Source: Roseateles_B sp041905785 (GTDB lineage Bacteria > Pseudomonadota > Gammaproteobacteria > Burkholderiales > Burkholderiaceae_C). From it: a stretch of 64,000 bases of DNA. Location of the stretch: the NCBI GenBank assembly GCA_041905785.1, contig JAYRKJ010000010.1, positions 62,001-126,000 on the forward strand, in the 5' to 3' direction. This document shows positions 18,958-28,259 of the stretch, piece by piece. The notes beneath the pieces were generated by a model that had not been told where the DNA came from, made no database searches, and saw nothing but the letters and a program-made list of their open reading frames with translations. The position numbers were made by a program, and so were the translations under genes. Numbering within the stretch: position 1 is the first letter of the stretch; each line of letters opens with the position of its first letter.

Positions 18958-19713
18958 ATGAGCCACCCCGCCGACAGCGCCAGCCCCCTCGCCCCCGCGG
19001 CGCCACCCGCCATGCAGCGCCGGGCTCCGGCAGGCGCCAAGGCCGAGCAGCGGGTGCGCGACATCCTGCGCGCAGGCCGCGAAGTGTTCGCGGCCAAGGG
19101 CTATGAGCGCGCCACCACCACGGAGATCGCCAAGCGCCTGGGCATCTCCGAAGCCACGGTCTTCACTTATTTCCGCGGCAAGCGCGAGCTGTGCATGCGG
19201 GTGATCGCCGATTGGTACGACGAGATCATCGAAGCCATCGAGCAGGGCCTGCCCCGAGAGGCGCCCATCCGCGAGCAGCTGGAGTTCGTGGTTCACACCC
19301 ACCTGCGGCTCTTCCTGATCCAGGGCACCGGACTGTGCGAGCTGGTGCTCTCCGAAGGCCGCAAGCGCGAGGCCGACATCACCGGCGGCAGCGGGCGGTC
19401 CGCCGAGTTCGGCGAGGCCTTCATCGAGCTGCAGCGCCGCTATACCGCGCCACTGATGGAGCTGCTCTCGCGCGGCCAGCAACTGGGCCAGGTGCGGCAG
19501 GACATCCCGCTGCGCATGCTGCGCTCGCTGGTCTTCGGACCCATGGAGCACATGCTGTGGGAGGTGATCATCGCCGGCCGGCAGATCAATGTGGACCAGA
19601 GCGCGCGCGACCTGGTGGCCCTGCTGTGGCCCGCCCTGCAGGCCCCCGAGGGCGAACTGCAGCGCCTGCGGCGGCTCAAGGACGCACTGCAACAGGCCCT
19701 GGCGCAGGCCTGA
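18958..19713 (+). CDS. TetR-family regulator, probably of the liu cluster
   Basis: 251 residues. The DNA-binding domain (about 28-80) reads ILRAGREVFAAKGYERATTT, then EIAKRLGISEATVFTYFRGK, a textbook TetR helix-turn-helix. The C-terminal 150 residues are the ligand domain. A Pro/Ala-rich tail of about 25 residues precedes the HTH. It is divergent from liuB with two candidate operators between, so control of leucine degradation plus autoregulation is likely; the ligand could be an acyl-CoA, which is inference. TetR regulators of branched-chain amino acid use (called LiuQ in some Burkholderiales) are known from comparative work, but identity here is not proven. Confidence 0.88.
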   Translation: MSHPADSASPLAPAAPPAMQRRAPAGAKAEQRVRDILRAGREVFAAKGYERATTTEIAKRLGISEATVFTYFRGKRELCMRVIADWYDEIIEAIEQGLPREAPIREQLEFVVHTHLRLFLIQGTGLCELVLSEGRKREADITGGSGRSAEFGEAFIELQRRYTAPLMELLSRGQQLGQVRQDIPLRMLRSLVFGPMEHMLWEVIIAGRQINVDQSARDLVALLWPALQAPEGELQRLRRLKDALQQALAQA

Positions 19714-19740
19714 GCGCCCCGCCGGAAGTGAGACATGGCC

Positions 19741-19764
19741 AACGCCCCGGACAGGGCGTTTGTG
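19741..19764 (+). terminator. Weak candidate terminator after tetR
   Basis: Stem AACGCCC/GGGCGTT with a six-base loop, followed by only a short TTTG. It could end tetR transcription but the T-tract is poor. Confidence 0.3.
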
Positions 19765-19783
19765 CCCGGCCGCCGCGGGCGCC

Positions 19784-20377
19784 TCAGCCTTCGAGCTTGG
19801 TCAACCCCAGCAGGCCTTCGCGTGTGGAATCGCGCACCTTGGGCCCGATCCACACCTTCATCATCATGGGGAAGAAGGCCTCGCCCGCGATCGGGTCACC
19901 CAGGCGCTTGCCGTTGAGCGAGAACTCGGTGCTCTTGTCGAGCGGGTTGTAGTCGATCACCACCAGGTCGCCCTTGCTGACCTTGCTGCGCTGGCCGAAC
20001 ACGGCGCCCAGCTGCGAGGTGGCGACCACATTGGCCGAGAACTCCTCGGTCGTCACGTTCTGCCGGATCCGGTCCAGCATGGCGTTGGCCAGGTCCTTGG
20101 CCGACACCGCCCGCAGCATGTAGAACTGGATGCGCTTGGGCCCTTTGACGCCGGTGGCGCCGTCCATGCTCGTCTGCTTGCTGGGGAGGTAAAAGGCCAC
20201 CACGGTAGAGCGCGTCGAAAGAATGCTGGAGGCCGCGATGCCATTGAGCACCAGCGTCTGACCGCCCACCGACGCGGTGGCGGGGAAGTCGAAGCCTTCG
20301 AACTTGAGGTCGCCGGCATGGGTCGAGCCCGCCAGCATGAGCAGCCCAAGGGCCAGGGGGCGCAGGAATCGCAGCAT
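19784..20377 (-). CDS. Chalcone-isomerase-like periplasmic protein
   Basis: 197 residues with a signal peptide (MLRFLRPLALGLLMLAGSTHA). The mature part, with LVLNGIAASSILSTRSTVVAFYL and MLRAVSAKDLANAMLDRI, matches the bacterial chalcone isomerase-like family. In bacteria these are usually not flavonoid enzymes and their role is uncertain; fatty-acid binding has been suggested for relatives. AAGGAGA before the ATG at 20377 decides the start over a longer open frame. The gene converges with tetR. Confidence 0.82.
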   Translation of the reverse strand: MLRFLRPLALGLLMLAGSTHAGDLKFEGFDFPATASVGGQTLVLNGIAASSILSTRSTVVAFYLPSKQTSMDGATGVKGPKRIQFYMLRAVSAKDLANAMLDRIRQNVTTEEFSANVVATSQLGAVFGQRSKVSKGDLVVIDYNPLDKSTEFSLNGKRLGDPIAGEAFFPMMMKVWIGPKVRDSTREGLLGLTKLEG

Positions 20378-20644
20378 CTTCTCGTCTCCTTGACATGCGG
20401 CAGCGCCACATTCGGAAGGTACTGCCAGGGCGCGGATGATAGAGAGAAGCGGCGGTCCATGCAGCAGCAGCGTCCGGCAAGAATGCGCAAGCGGCTGAAA
20501 TTCGGCAGGGCTCTCTAGGCCTGCCGCTGTGCATTTCACGCCAAGGCTGGCAGCATCCGCCCCCATCCCCGCAAAGCTTCCGATGCCGGCCGAGCGCCTG
20601 CGTCGGCGGAGCTTTGTTCAGTCCTTCAGCTTTCAGGACCCTCC

Positions 20645-21658
20645 ATGAAGAAGTACCCCCTGGCCGTCCTCGCAACCGTCGCGGCATTCCTCCCTTGCCA
20701 ATCGGCCATCGCCACCGAGAACGGCCAGCTGCGCGCCCTGCTGGGCGCTCCCAGCTATGAGCTCGCCACGCCGCAGTTCCCCGGCTGGTATGGGCAACTC
20801 TGGCTGCAGCACTACAGCGCCGGCAAACTCAAGGGCGACGACGGGCAGGCCCTGCAGATGCAGGCCAGCACCCCGCTGGGCGCCCTGCCCGTGCAGGTTC
20901 AGGGCCATGTCGAGGCCGATGTCTTCGTGCTCCGCGGCACCTGGGTCACCGACAAGCTGGTGGCCGACGGCCGCCTGGGCTTCTCCGCCACCCTGCCCCT
21001 GGTTCGCCAGCGCAACGACATCCACCTGAGCGCCACCCTGCCGGCCGGCGCCCCTGCAGCCGCAGCAGCTGCCGTGCAGGGCCTGCTGGACCAGCAGGCC
21101 GCCCAGCGCTCCGGCAGCAAGAGCGGCCAGGGCGACCTGGACCTGGCCGGCTTCGTGGACTGGCAGCAGGACGACAGCCGGCTGGTCCTGGGCCTCAGCA
21201 TGGTCGCCCCCACCGGCGCCTACGACGCCCAGCGCGCCGTCAACCCCGGCGCCGGCAAATTCTGGACCGTGCGACCGCTGCTGCTGGCGTCCAAGGTCTG
21301 GGAAAACGGCCTTGAGCTCGGCCTGCGCGCCACCTACTCGCTCAACACCCGCAACACCGCCACCGAGGTGCGCTCGGGCCAATACCTGCACGCCGACTAC
21401 GCCGCCATGTACCGCGTCAACGACGAATGGCGCCTGGGCCTGCAGGGCTACCTGGTGGAACAGACCACGCATGACAACGGCCCCGGCGTGGCGGCCAGCG
21501 GCAACAAGGCCCGCGTCCGCGCCCTGGGCCCCATGCTGGCCTATGTGTCGGAGGACGGCGTGTGGTCGGCCGACGTGAAGGTGCTGAAGGAGTTCGGCGT
21601 GCGCAACCGGCCACAGGGGACCACGACCTGGGTGCGCTTGAACTTGCGGCTGGATTGA
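20645..21658 (+). CDS. Outer membrane protein of the phenol-degradation (MetA/SphA) type
   Basis: 337 residues with a signal peptide (KKYPLAVLATVAAFLPCQSAIA). Features match the transporter-like family PF13557: YGQLWLQHYSAGKLKG near 55, SMVAPTGAYDAQRAVNPGAG near 200 and alternating strand patterns to the C-terminal LRLD. These proteins are believed to be outer-membrane barrels for hydrophobic aromatic compounds. No aromatic-degradation genes are adjacent. It ends in a strong terminator 22 bases downstream. Confidence 0.82.
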   Translation: MKKYPLAVLATVAAFLPCQSAIATENGQLRALLGAPSYELATPQFPGWYGQLWLQHYSAGKLKGDDGQALQMQASTPLGALPVQVQGHVEADVFVLRGTWVTDKLVADGRLGFSATLPLVRQRNDIHLSATLPAGAPAAAAAAVQGLLDQQAAQRSGSKSGQGDLDLAGFVDWQQDDSRLVLGLSMVAPTGAYDAQRAVNPGAGKFWTVRPLLLASKVWENGLELGLRATYSLNTRNTATEVRSGQYLHADYAAMYRVNDEWRLGLQGYLVEQTTHDNGPGVAASGNKARVRALGPMLAYVSEDGVWSADVKVLKEFGVRNRPQGTTTWVRLNLRLD

Positions 21659-21679
21659 CCTTCGCCGACCTCCGCAGCA

Positions 21680-21709
21680 AATGCCGGGCTCTGCCCGGCA
21701 TTTTTTTTC
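21680..21709 (+). terminator. Intrinsic terminator of the outer membrane protein gene
   Basis: Stem ATGCCGGGC/GCCCGGCAT with a three-base loop (TCT) followed by eight Ts. Confidence 0.93.
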
Positions 21710-21824
21710 TTCTTCACGCAACCCCGGGCGCAGCTCCGACTGGGAATCGCAGGATCAACGCTGGCTGCGGCAGCTCATCCCTCAGGCGCTACGCGACAGC
21801 CCCCCCCCCGCTCGGAAGCGCCAT

Positions 21825-21856
21825 GAAAACAAAAAAGCCCGGCGGCTGCCGGGCTT
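21825..21856 (-). terminator. Intrinsic terminator of the TonB receptor gene
   Basis: On the minus strand AAGCCCGGC-AGCC-GCCGGGCTT is followed by TTTTGTTTTC. It lies 47 bases after the receptor stop codon, back to back with the terminator of the opposite gene. Confidence 0.92.
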
Positions 21857-21902
21857 GGGGGCGCGCCGCAACTGCGGCGCGGCGATGGAAGAGTGCCGTC
21901 GC

Positions 21903-24713
21903 TTAGAACTTGTACTCGGCGCTCAGGCGCACATAGCGCGGACGCACGGCATAGCCGTCACGCAGGTTCACCGGGGCCGAATCATGCAGCAGGTTGTTGA
22001 TGTTCAGGCCCACACGCGTGTTCTTGAAGCCGCTGTAGCTCATGTTGAAGTCCGTGTAGAACGACGCAGCGTTGTAGCAGGGGTAGGAACCCGGCTTCAG
22101 ACGTGCGCGGCATGCGGACTCGGTCCATGCGGATTCGTCGGTCTCGTCGTTGTTCAGCTCCATGCGGGACGTATAGCTGAAGGCCAGACCGGCGGTCCAA
22201 TCGTTGCGCTTCCATTGCGCGGACAGACGGGCCTTGGTACGCGGCGTGTTGCGCAGACCCACGGTGTTCGGACGCCAGTCATCGGCGTCGATGTCCCAGG
22301 CACGCGACTTCAGCGCGTAGGTCGTCTGCAGGCCCAGCGTGAAGGTGCCGATGTCAGCCACGCTGAACTTGCCCTTGACATCCAGGTCGATGCCGGAGGA
22401 CTCGGTCTTGCCGAAGTTCTCGTATTGCATCAGCAGCGTGATCAGCTGACCGGCCTTCCAGGAGACGTTCGCGCCCGGCTTGAGCTGGTTGGCGCGATCG
22501 GCATAGGCCTGGTCCTGGGTGCTGATCGGCTGGCGCGCGATCAGATCCGTGTAGCCCGGCTGACCTTCGCGAGCCAGCACGTAGTCCGGGTCACGGGTGC
22601 TGATCTCATCACGACGCTCGATGCGCCACAGGTCCACGGCCACCGACAGATCCTTGACCGGCTCGAACACGAAGCCAGCCGTGTAGCTGCGCGACAGTTC
22701 GGGCTTCAGGTTGGGGTTGGCCGAGATCATGGCCGGCACGGAGGCCAGGCAGCCCGAGTTGTAGGCCGTGGTGGCGTCCGCCTTGTCGTTGGCGTTGCCG
22801 GTCTTCAGGATGTCGCGGATGGCCGTCGCATCGTCGCAGCGCTTGGGGTCCAGCGTGCTGTTGTAGAAGCCCGTCAGACCCACCTTGCCCAGGGTTTCCG
22901 GGATGTTGGGCGCACGGAAACCGCCAGCCACCGTACCGCGCAGCAGCAGCTTGGGGTTCACCGTCCAGCGCAGGCCCAGCTTGGGCGACATGTGGCCGCT
23001 GAAGCCGTCGGCCTTGTCATAGCGCAGGGCCGCATTGGCCACCAGATTCTTCACGATGGGGCCTTCGAACTCGGCAAAGGTGGCAAACAGATTGCGCTTG
23101 CCTTCCACCCACACGGAGCCGCGGCCGATCATCTGGGCGGCCATCACGTTGTCGCTGGACTTGATGATCAGCGATTCGCTGCGCACATCCAGGCCGGCCG
23201 CCATCTGCAGCGGACCTGCCGGCAGCTGCATCACTTCGCCGGAGACCTTGGCGTCCAGGAAGTTCTGGTGGTTGTCACCATGCATGTCGATCGGGTTGAA
23301 CATCTTGTCCAGGAGTTCCTGGCTGTTCTGACCACCGACCTTGTACTCACCCGTGGACACCGCCGAGACGAAGCCGTCGCGATTGGCCGCGACATCCTTC
23401 TTGGTGCCCGATGCTCCCACGCGACCGATGGCGGTTTCCCAGTCCCAGGCGCCATAGGTGCCCTTCAGGCCAGCCATCACGCGGTACTGGCTGGCGGTGA
23501 CAGGGGCATGCCACATGTTGGGGTTGTCCATGAAGCGGTATTCCAGACCCGCAGGACCACCCGTGGTGTTGGCCGGATTGCTGGCGCTCAGCAAGGGCTT
23601 CTTGACGATCTGGATCTTCCGGGCGTTACCGTCAAACCACTGATACGGCGTGCCGGGCGAGTTGATGGCGAAGGGCAGCGATTCGAACTCGACCTTGACA
23701 TGCGAACCGGAAACCTCGGCAAAGGCTTCCATGTTGTCGTTGATGGCGTAGCGGCCAGCCGAGTAGAAGTTGACACGCTTGCCGGGGGCGGACAGCTGGT
23801 TGATGCCATTGATGTCCATCGTGCAAGCGCCGGCGGCGTTCTTGCTGCTGTCCGGGCAGTCCTTGTTGGCCACGCGCGAGGCAGGCACGAAATCGCCCTT
23901 GGCGTTGATCGAGCCCTTGATCAGATTGCCGGGCCAGGAGTTCAGCGACGGATCGCCGAAGGCCGGGCTCACGATCTGCTTGTGCCAGGGAGCGTAGTCA
24001 TCCTTGACGTCGGCGACGAAATAGCCGTCGCGCTTGTACAGCTCCAGATTGGCCAGCACGTTGTAGCGGTCACGCGCGATGTCGCCCTTGCCCGCCACCA
24101 GACCCACCGTGGTCTGCTTGTTGATGTTCGGGCCGATGCCATATTGGTAAGCGGCGCTCACGCCCACGCCGTCATACTCGCGACGGGTGATGATGTTGAT
24201 CACGCCGGCCATGGCGTCAGAGCCGTAAACGGCAGAAGCGCCATCCTTCAGCACTTCGACGCGGTCGATCACGTCGGCGGGCAGCGCGTCGATGTTGGCA
24301 AAGGTTTCCTTGGCACCATCAGCCAGGCCGTAGGACGGCAGACGGCGGCCGTTCAGCAGCACCAGCGTTGCAGCCTTGCCCAGGCCGCGCATGCCCACGC
24401 CGGAAGCACCTGCAGCAAAGCTGCTCGAGCTGTTGTTATCGCGCAGTGTGGTCGCGGCGTCGGTGGCCATGATGGTGTCCAGCACCTGGCGCACCGTGTT
24501 GGCACCGGTCTCCTTGATGTCGGTACGCGTGTAGACCTGCACCGGCGAAGCGGTTTCCGAGGCCAGCCGCTTGATGTTGGAACCGGTGATCTCAATGCGC
24601 TGCAGTTGCACCGGCGCCTGTTCTTGGGCCTGAGCCGACAGGCAGGCGACGCCGCTGGCGAACGCAATGGTAGTCAACGCCAGCTTGCGCTGGCGATCAT
24701 TGAATCGAGACAT
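21903..24713 (-). CDS. TonB-dependent outer membrane receptor
   Basis: 936 residues. A signal peptide (LALTTIAFASGVACLSAQAQ) is followed by the plug domain: RIEITGSNIKRLASE, VLDTIMATDAATTLRDN, GMRGLGKAATLVLLNGRRLP and VEVLKDGASAVYGSDAMAGV. The 22-stranded barrel follows and ends in RLSAEYKF, with the terminal aromatic residue needed for outer-membrane assembly. The start MSRFNDRQRK at 24713 has AGAGGG upstream; an upstream open extension lacks one. Substrate unknown; the plug style is that of carbohydrate or peptide receptors of the Oar/CirA-like group rather than a siderophore system with its own genes. No transport partner is adjacent. Confidence 0.93.
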   Translation of the reverse strand: MSRFNDRQRKLALTTIAFASGVACLSAQAQEQAPVQLQRIEITGSNIKRLASETASPVQVYTRTDIKETGANTVRQVLDTIMATDAATTLRDNNSSSSFAAGASGVGMRGLGKAATLVLLNGRRLPSYGLADGAKETFANIDALPADVIDRVEVLKDGASAVYGSDAMAGVINIITRREYDGVGVSAAYQYGIGPNINKQTTVGLVAGKGDIARDRYNVLANLELYKRDGYFVADVKDDYAPWHKQIVSPAFGDPSLNSWPGNLIKGSINAKGDFVPASRVANKDCPDSSKNAAGACTMDINGINQLSAPGKRVNFYSAGRYAINDNMEAFAEVSGSHVKVEFESLPFAINSPGTPYQWFDGNARKIQIVKKPLLSASNPANTTGGPAGLEYRFMDNPNMWHAPVTASQYRVMAGLKGTYGAWDWETAIGRVGASGTKKDVAANRDGFVSAVSTGEYKVGGQNSQELLDKMFNPIDMHGDNHQNFLDAKVSGEVMQLPAGPLQMAAGLDVRSESLIIKSSDNVMAAQMIGRGSVWVEGKRNLFATFAEFEGPIVKNLVANAALRYDKADGFSGHMSPKLGLRWTVNPKLLLRGTVAGGFRAPNIPETLGKVGLTGFYNSTLDPKRCDDATAIRDILKTGNANDKADATTAYNSGCLASVPAMISANPNLKPELSRSYTAGFVFEPVKDLSVAVDLWRIERRDEISTRDPDYVLAREGQPGYTDLIARQPISTQDQAYADRANQLKPGANVSWKAGQLITLLMQYENFGKTESSGIDLDVKGKFSVADIGTFTLGLQTTYALKSRAWDIDADDWRPNTVGLRNTPRTKARLSAQWKRNDWTAGLAFSYTSRMELNNDETDESAWTESACRARLKPGSYPCYNAASFYTDFNMSYSGFKNTRVGLNINNLLHDSAPVNLRDGYAVRPRYVRLSAEYKF

Positions 24714-25068
24714 ATGAAGAGCCCTCTGACAACGCGCCGCTTGTGACGACGCCGAATCCTTATTGGTAGCCACACGACAGCCCGGGGGAGCTGCCAACGA
24801 AGCCTACGGATTGTTTCATCGACGTGAAGAAGTGCTTCCAAGGGCAATTGCCAATTTGGGGTATCTGATGCATGAACACCACACCCCTCCGGGCGTCCAA
24901 CGCACGGCAACAGCGCCCCCTGCGGGTAATAACCGATTGCACCTGCGAGGCGCCCCCGACCAACCGCAAGCCCTGCGGCGCAGGGCAGCCGCCAGCGCTT
25001 CGGCCGCTCAGCCGCCTGCCCTTGCGCCCGGCGTCAAGGTCTCGCCCGCAGCCGGCGCCAACAGGCCC
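24714..25068. other. Intergenic stretch upstream of the TonB receptor
   Basis: About 355 bases. It must hold the receptor promoter, but no clear hexamer pair, riboswitch or repeat was recognised. Open frames here have no motifs. Confidence 0.4.
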
Positions 25069-25266
25069 TCAGGCCGACGCCGGCGGATACCCCGCCTCCG
25101 CCAGCACCTCGGCCAGGCGGGCATCGTCCAGCTTGCTCTGCACCAGCACCGTCCGCGCCTCGCGCTGAAATTCCAGCCGCACCTCGGGGTCCACGGCCTT
25201 GAGCGCCTCGGTGATGGCGGCCACGCAATGGCCGCAGCTCATGTCGGGAAGGTGGAAGCTGCTCAT
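25069..25266 (-). CDS. copZ: Copper chaperone, heavy-metal-associated domain
   Basis: 65 residues forming one HMA domain. The metal motif MSCGHC lies at residues 9-14 in LPDMSCGHCVAAITEAL, a common form of the GMTCxxC site. It carries Cu(I) in the cytoplasm, probably to the CopA ATPase encoded divergently. AAGGA precedes the ATG. Expression is likely from the CueR-type promoter 34 bases upstream of the start. Confidence 0.93.
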   Translation of the reverse strand: MSSFHLPDMSCGHCVAAITEALKAVDPEVRLEFQREARTVLVQSKLDDARLAEVLAEAGYPPASA

Positions 25267-25299
25267 GTCAGGTCCTTGAGAGAGTTCATCGGTGCTCCA

Positions 25300-25330
25300 A
25301 GCCTACGCATTGCCATGATGGCAAGGTCAA
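25300..25330 (-). promoter_or_regulatory. CueR-type promoter of copZ
   Basis: Minus strand: -35 TTGACC (25325-25330), 19-base spacer, -10 TAGGCT (25300-25305). The spacer is centred on the palindrome TTGCCATCATGGCAA. A 19-base spacer is the hallmark of MerR-family promoters. Confidence 0.8.
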
Positions 25331-25379
25331 GGGCCTGCACACCGATCGCCTTGACCCCGCGCAGGCATGCACCACGGGC

Positions 25380-25410
25380 TTGACCTTACCATCAGGTGAA
25401 GCTTGAGACT
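25380..25410 (+). promoter_or_regulatory. CueR-type promoter of copA
   Basis: Plus strand: -35 TTGACC (25380-25385), 19-base spacer with CTTACC-ATCA-GGTGAAG, -10 GAGACT (25405-25410). The predicted transcript start falls on or within a base or two of the copA ATG at 25417. Confidence 0.75.
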
Positions 25411-25416
25411 GCCGCC

Positions 25417-27831
25417 ATGAACACCAGCCCCACCCTGAGCCTGCCCATCACGGGCATGAGCTGCGCCTCCTGCGTCAAGCGCGTCGAGCGCCTGCTGAGC
25501 AAGGTGCCCGGCGTCAGCGATGTCACGGTCAACCTGGCGACCGAGCAGGCCGAGCTCAAGGGCCGCCCTGCCTTGCTGGACCTGGCTCAGGCGCTGAGCC
25601 AGGGGGGCTATGGCCTGCGCGAACGGCAGTGGCAATTGCGCATCAGCGGCATGACTTGCGCGTCCTGCGTCGGCCGCGTCGAGAAGGCCCTGCGCAAGCT
25701 GCCCGGCGTGCTGGACGCCAGCGTCAACCTCGCGACGGAGACCGCCAGCGTGCGCAGCCTGGCCACGGTCGAGCGCGACGCCCTGATTGCCGCGGTGACG
25801 CAGGCCGGCTATGGCGCGCGCCTGCCGGACGAAGGCGGCGCCGCCGAGCCCGCGCGGGAATCACTGTGGCAATCACTGCGGGAAGGCCGGCTGGGCCTGC
25901 TGCTGGCGGCGCTGCTGAGCCTGCCGCTGATCCTGCCCATGGCGGCCCAGCTGGTGGGCATCCACTGGATGCTCGACGGCCGGCTGCAGTGGGCCCTGGC
26001 CACGCCGGTGCAGTTCCTGATGGGCGCGCGCTTCTACCGCAAGGGCTGGGCCGCGCTGAAGGCCGGCACCGGCAATATGGACCTGCTGGTGGCCCTGGGC
26101 ACCAGCGCCGCCTACGGGCTCTCGGTCTACGAACTGCTGCGCCAGGGGCCGCACAGCATGTCGCTGTACTTCGAGTCGGCCGCGGTGGTGATCACGCTGG
26201 TGCTGCTGGGCAAGCATCTGGAAGCGCGCGCCAAGCATCGCACCACGGAGGCCATACGCGCCCTGCGCCGCTTGCGCCCGGAGACGGCGCGCCTGCGCCG
26301 CGCGGACGGCACCGAAGCGGAGGTACCGGTGGCGTCCCTGGCTCTGGGCGACCGCGTCGTGGTGCGGCCGGGCGAGCGCATCCCCGTGGACGGCGCGGTG
26401 CTGGAGGGGGCGAGCCATGTGGATGAATCGTTGATCACCGGGGAGAGTCTGCCCGTTGCGCGCGGTGCGGGCGACGCCGTCATCGGCGGCGCCGTCAACG
26501 GCGAGGGCCTGCTGCTGCTGGCGGTGCGCGCCTTGGGTGCGGAGTCCACGCTGTCTCGCATCGTGCGCATGGTCGAATCGGCGCAGGCGGGCAAGGCCCC
26601 CATCCAGCGCCTGGTTGACCAGGTCAGCGCCGTGTTCGTGCCCGTGGTGGTCCTCATCGCGCTGCTGACGCTGCTGGGCTGGGGCTTGGGCGCGGGCGAC
26701 TGGGAGCACGGCCTGCTGCACGCCGTGGCGGTTCTGGTCATCGCCTGCCCCTGTGCGCTGGGCCTGGCCACGCCCGCCGCGCTGATGGCCGGCACCGGTG
26801 TGGCGGCGCGGCGCGGCCTGCTGATCAAGGACGCCGAAGCGCTGGAGATCGCCCGCAAGCTGGAGGTGGTGGCCTTCGACAAGACCGGCACCCTCACCGA
26901 GGGCCACCCGCGTCTGCTGGCCCTGCAAGCCGCAGGCCGCATGGACGGCGCCGAGCTGCTGCGCCTTGCGGCCATCGTGCAGCAGGGCAGCGAGCACCCC
27001 CTGGCCAAGGCCGTGCTCGCCGCCTGGCAGGAGGGCGGCACCGCGGAGGGTCAGGTCTTGCCACAGCCGAGTGCGCTCAAGGCGGTGCCCGGGCGCGGCC
27101 TGGAAGCCGGGCTGGGCCCGCAGCAGCTGATGCTGGGCAGCAGCCGCTACATGCAGGAACTGGGCGTGGATCTCTCGCCCCTCGATGGGCAGGCGCAGGC
27201 GGAGCAGTCGCGGGGCCGGACCTTGTCCTGGTTGGCGCGCCGGGCGGATTCCGGCGCACCCGCCGAGCTGCTGGGCCTGATGGCCTTCGGCGACCCCATC
27301 AAGCCCAGCTCGCGCGAGGCCATCGAGCAGCTGCACCGCCTGGGCCTGCGCACCGTGCTGCTGAGCGGCGACAACCGCGGCGCCGCCGAGGCTGTGGGCC
27401 GCGAGCTGGGACTGGATGAAGTGCACGCCGAGGTGCTGCCCGAGCACAAGGCCGAGCAGGTCACCGCGCTCAAGGCCGGTGGCCGCCGCGTGGCCATGGT
27501 GGGCGACGGCATCAACGATGCGCCCGCGCTGGCGGCGGCCGACGTGGGCCTGGCCATGGGCAGCGGCACCGACGTGGCCATGCATGCCGCCGGCATCACC
27601 CTGATGCGCTCCGATCCGCGCCTGGTGGCGGAAGCCATCGCGATCTCGCGGCGCACCGTGAGCAAGATTCGCCAGAACCTGTTCTGGGCCTTTGCCTACA
27701 ACGTGGTGGGCATCCCGCTGGCAGCGCTGGGCCTGCTCAGCCCGGTGATCGCCGGCGCCGCCATGGCGCTGTCCAGCGTCACCGTGATCAGCAATGCGCT
27801 GCTGCTGCAGCGTTGGAGACCGCCTGCATGA
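25417..27831 (+). CDS. copA: Cu(I)-exporting P-type ATPase
   Basis: 804 residues, inner membrane. Two N-terminal HMA domains carry GMSCASC (about 11) and GMTCASC (about 79). Eight membrane segments follow; the ion-channel motif CPCALG is in segment six (VIACPCALGLATPAAL), the phosphorylated Asp is in DKTGT, and the hinge is VGDGINDAPAL. It exports Cu(I) from the cytoplasm with ATP. An earlier in-frame start (25396) lies inside the promoter, so the ATG at 25417 is chosen. Its stop overlaps the cueR start (ATGA). Confidence 0.97.
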   Translation: MNTSPTLSLPITGMSCASCVKRVERLLSKVPGVSDVTVNLATEQAELKGRPALLDLAQALSQGGYGLRERQWQLRISGMTCASCVGRVEKALRKLPGVLDASVNLATETASVRSLATVERDALIAAVTQAGYGARLPDEGGAAEPARESLWQSLREGRLGLLLAALLSLPLILPMAAQLVGIHWMLDGRLQWALATPVQFLMGARFYRKGWAALKAGTGNMDLLVALGTSAAYGLSVYELLRQGPHSMSLYFESAAVVITLVLLGKHLEARAKHRTTEAIRALRRLRPETARLRRADGTEAEVPVASLALGDRVVVRPGERIPVDGAVLEGASHVDESLITGESLPVARGAGDAVIGGAVNGEGLLLLAVRALGAESTLSRIVRMVESAQAGKAPIQRLVDQVSAVFVPVVVLIALLTLLGWGLGAGDWEHGLLHAVAVLVIACPCALGLATPAALMAGTGVAARRGLLIKDAEALEIARKLEVVAFDKTGTLTEGHPRLLALQAAGRMDGAELLRLAAIVQQGSEHPLAKAVLAAWQEGGTAEGQVLPQPSALKAVPGRGLEAGLGPQQLMLGSSRYMQELGVDLSPLDGQAQAEQSRGRTLSWLARRADSGAPAELLGLMAFGDPIKPSSREAIEQLHRLGLRTVLLSGDNRGAAEAVGRELGLDEVHAEVLPEHKAEQVTALKAGGRRVAMVGDGINDAPALAAADVGLAMGSGTDVAMHAAGITLMRSDPRLVAEAIAISRRTVSKIRQNLFWAFAYNVVGIPLAALGLLSPVIAGAAMALSSVTVISNALLLQRWRPPA

Positions 27832-28232
27832 AGGGACTGCTCAACATCGGCGAGGCCGCGGCCCGCTCCGGCGTCTCGGCCAAGATGCTGCGCCACTACG
27901 AAAGCCTGGGTCTGCTGGGCGAGGTGCCCCGCACGGAGGCGGGCTACCGCCAGTACAGCGAGCGCGAAGTCCATGTGCTGCGCTTCATACGGCGCGCCCG
28001 GGACCTGGGTTTTTCCATGGCCGAGATCGCCGAGCTGCTCAAACTCTGGCAGGACCGGCGCCGCGCCAGCAGCCAGGTGAAGAAGATCGCCCAGGCGCAC
28101 ATCGCCGACCTGGACCGGCGCCTTGCCGAGATGCAGGCCATGCGTCAGGCCCTGATTCAGTTGACGCAGTGCTGCCACGGCGATGAACGACCGGACTGCC
28201 CCATCCTGGACGGCCTTGCCGGGGCGTCATAG
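27828..28232 (+). CDS. cueR: MerR-family copper-responsive regulator
   Basis: 134 residues. The winged HTH (NIGEAAARSGVSAKMLRHYE, then SLGLL) is followed by the dimerisation helix and a C-terminal metal loop CCHGDERPDC, whose C-X7-C spacing equals the Cu(I) site of CueR. It is translationally coupled to copA by a four-base overlap. It should activate the copA and copZ promoters, both of which have the required 19-base spacing. Confidence 0.95.
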   Translation: MKGLLNIGEAAARSGVSAKMLRHYESLGLLGEVPRTEAGYRQYSEREVHVLRFIRRARDLGFSMAEIAELLKLWQDRRRASSQVKKIAQAHIADLDRRLAEMQAMRQALIQLTQCCHGDERPDCPILDGLAGAS

Positions 28233-28259
28233 CGGGCAGCGGCGCCGCCCCGAACGGGT

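Noticed and set aside
21800..21809. Run of ten Cs as a phase-variation tract
   Set aside because: It lies between two terminators downstream of both genes, where slippage would change neither reading frame nor promoter.
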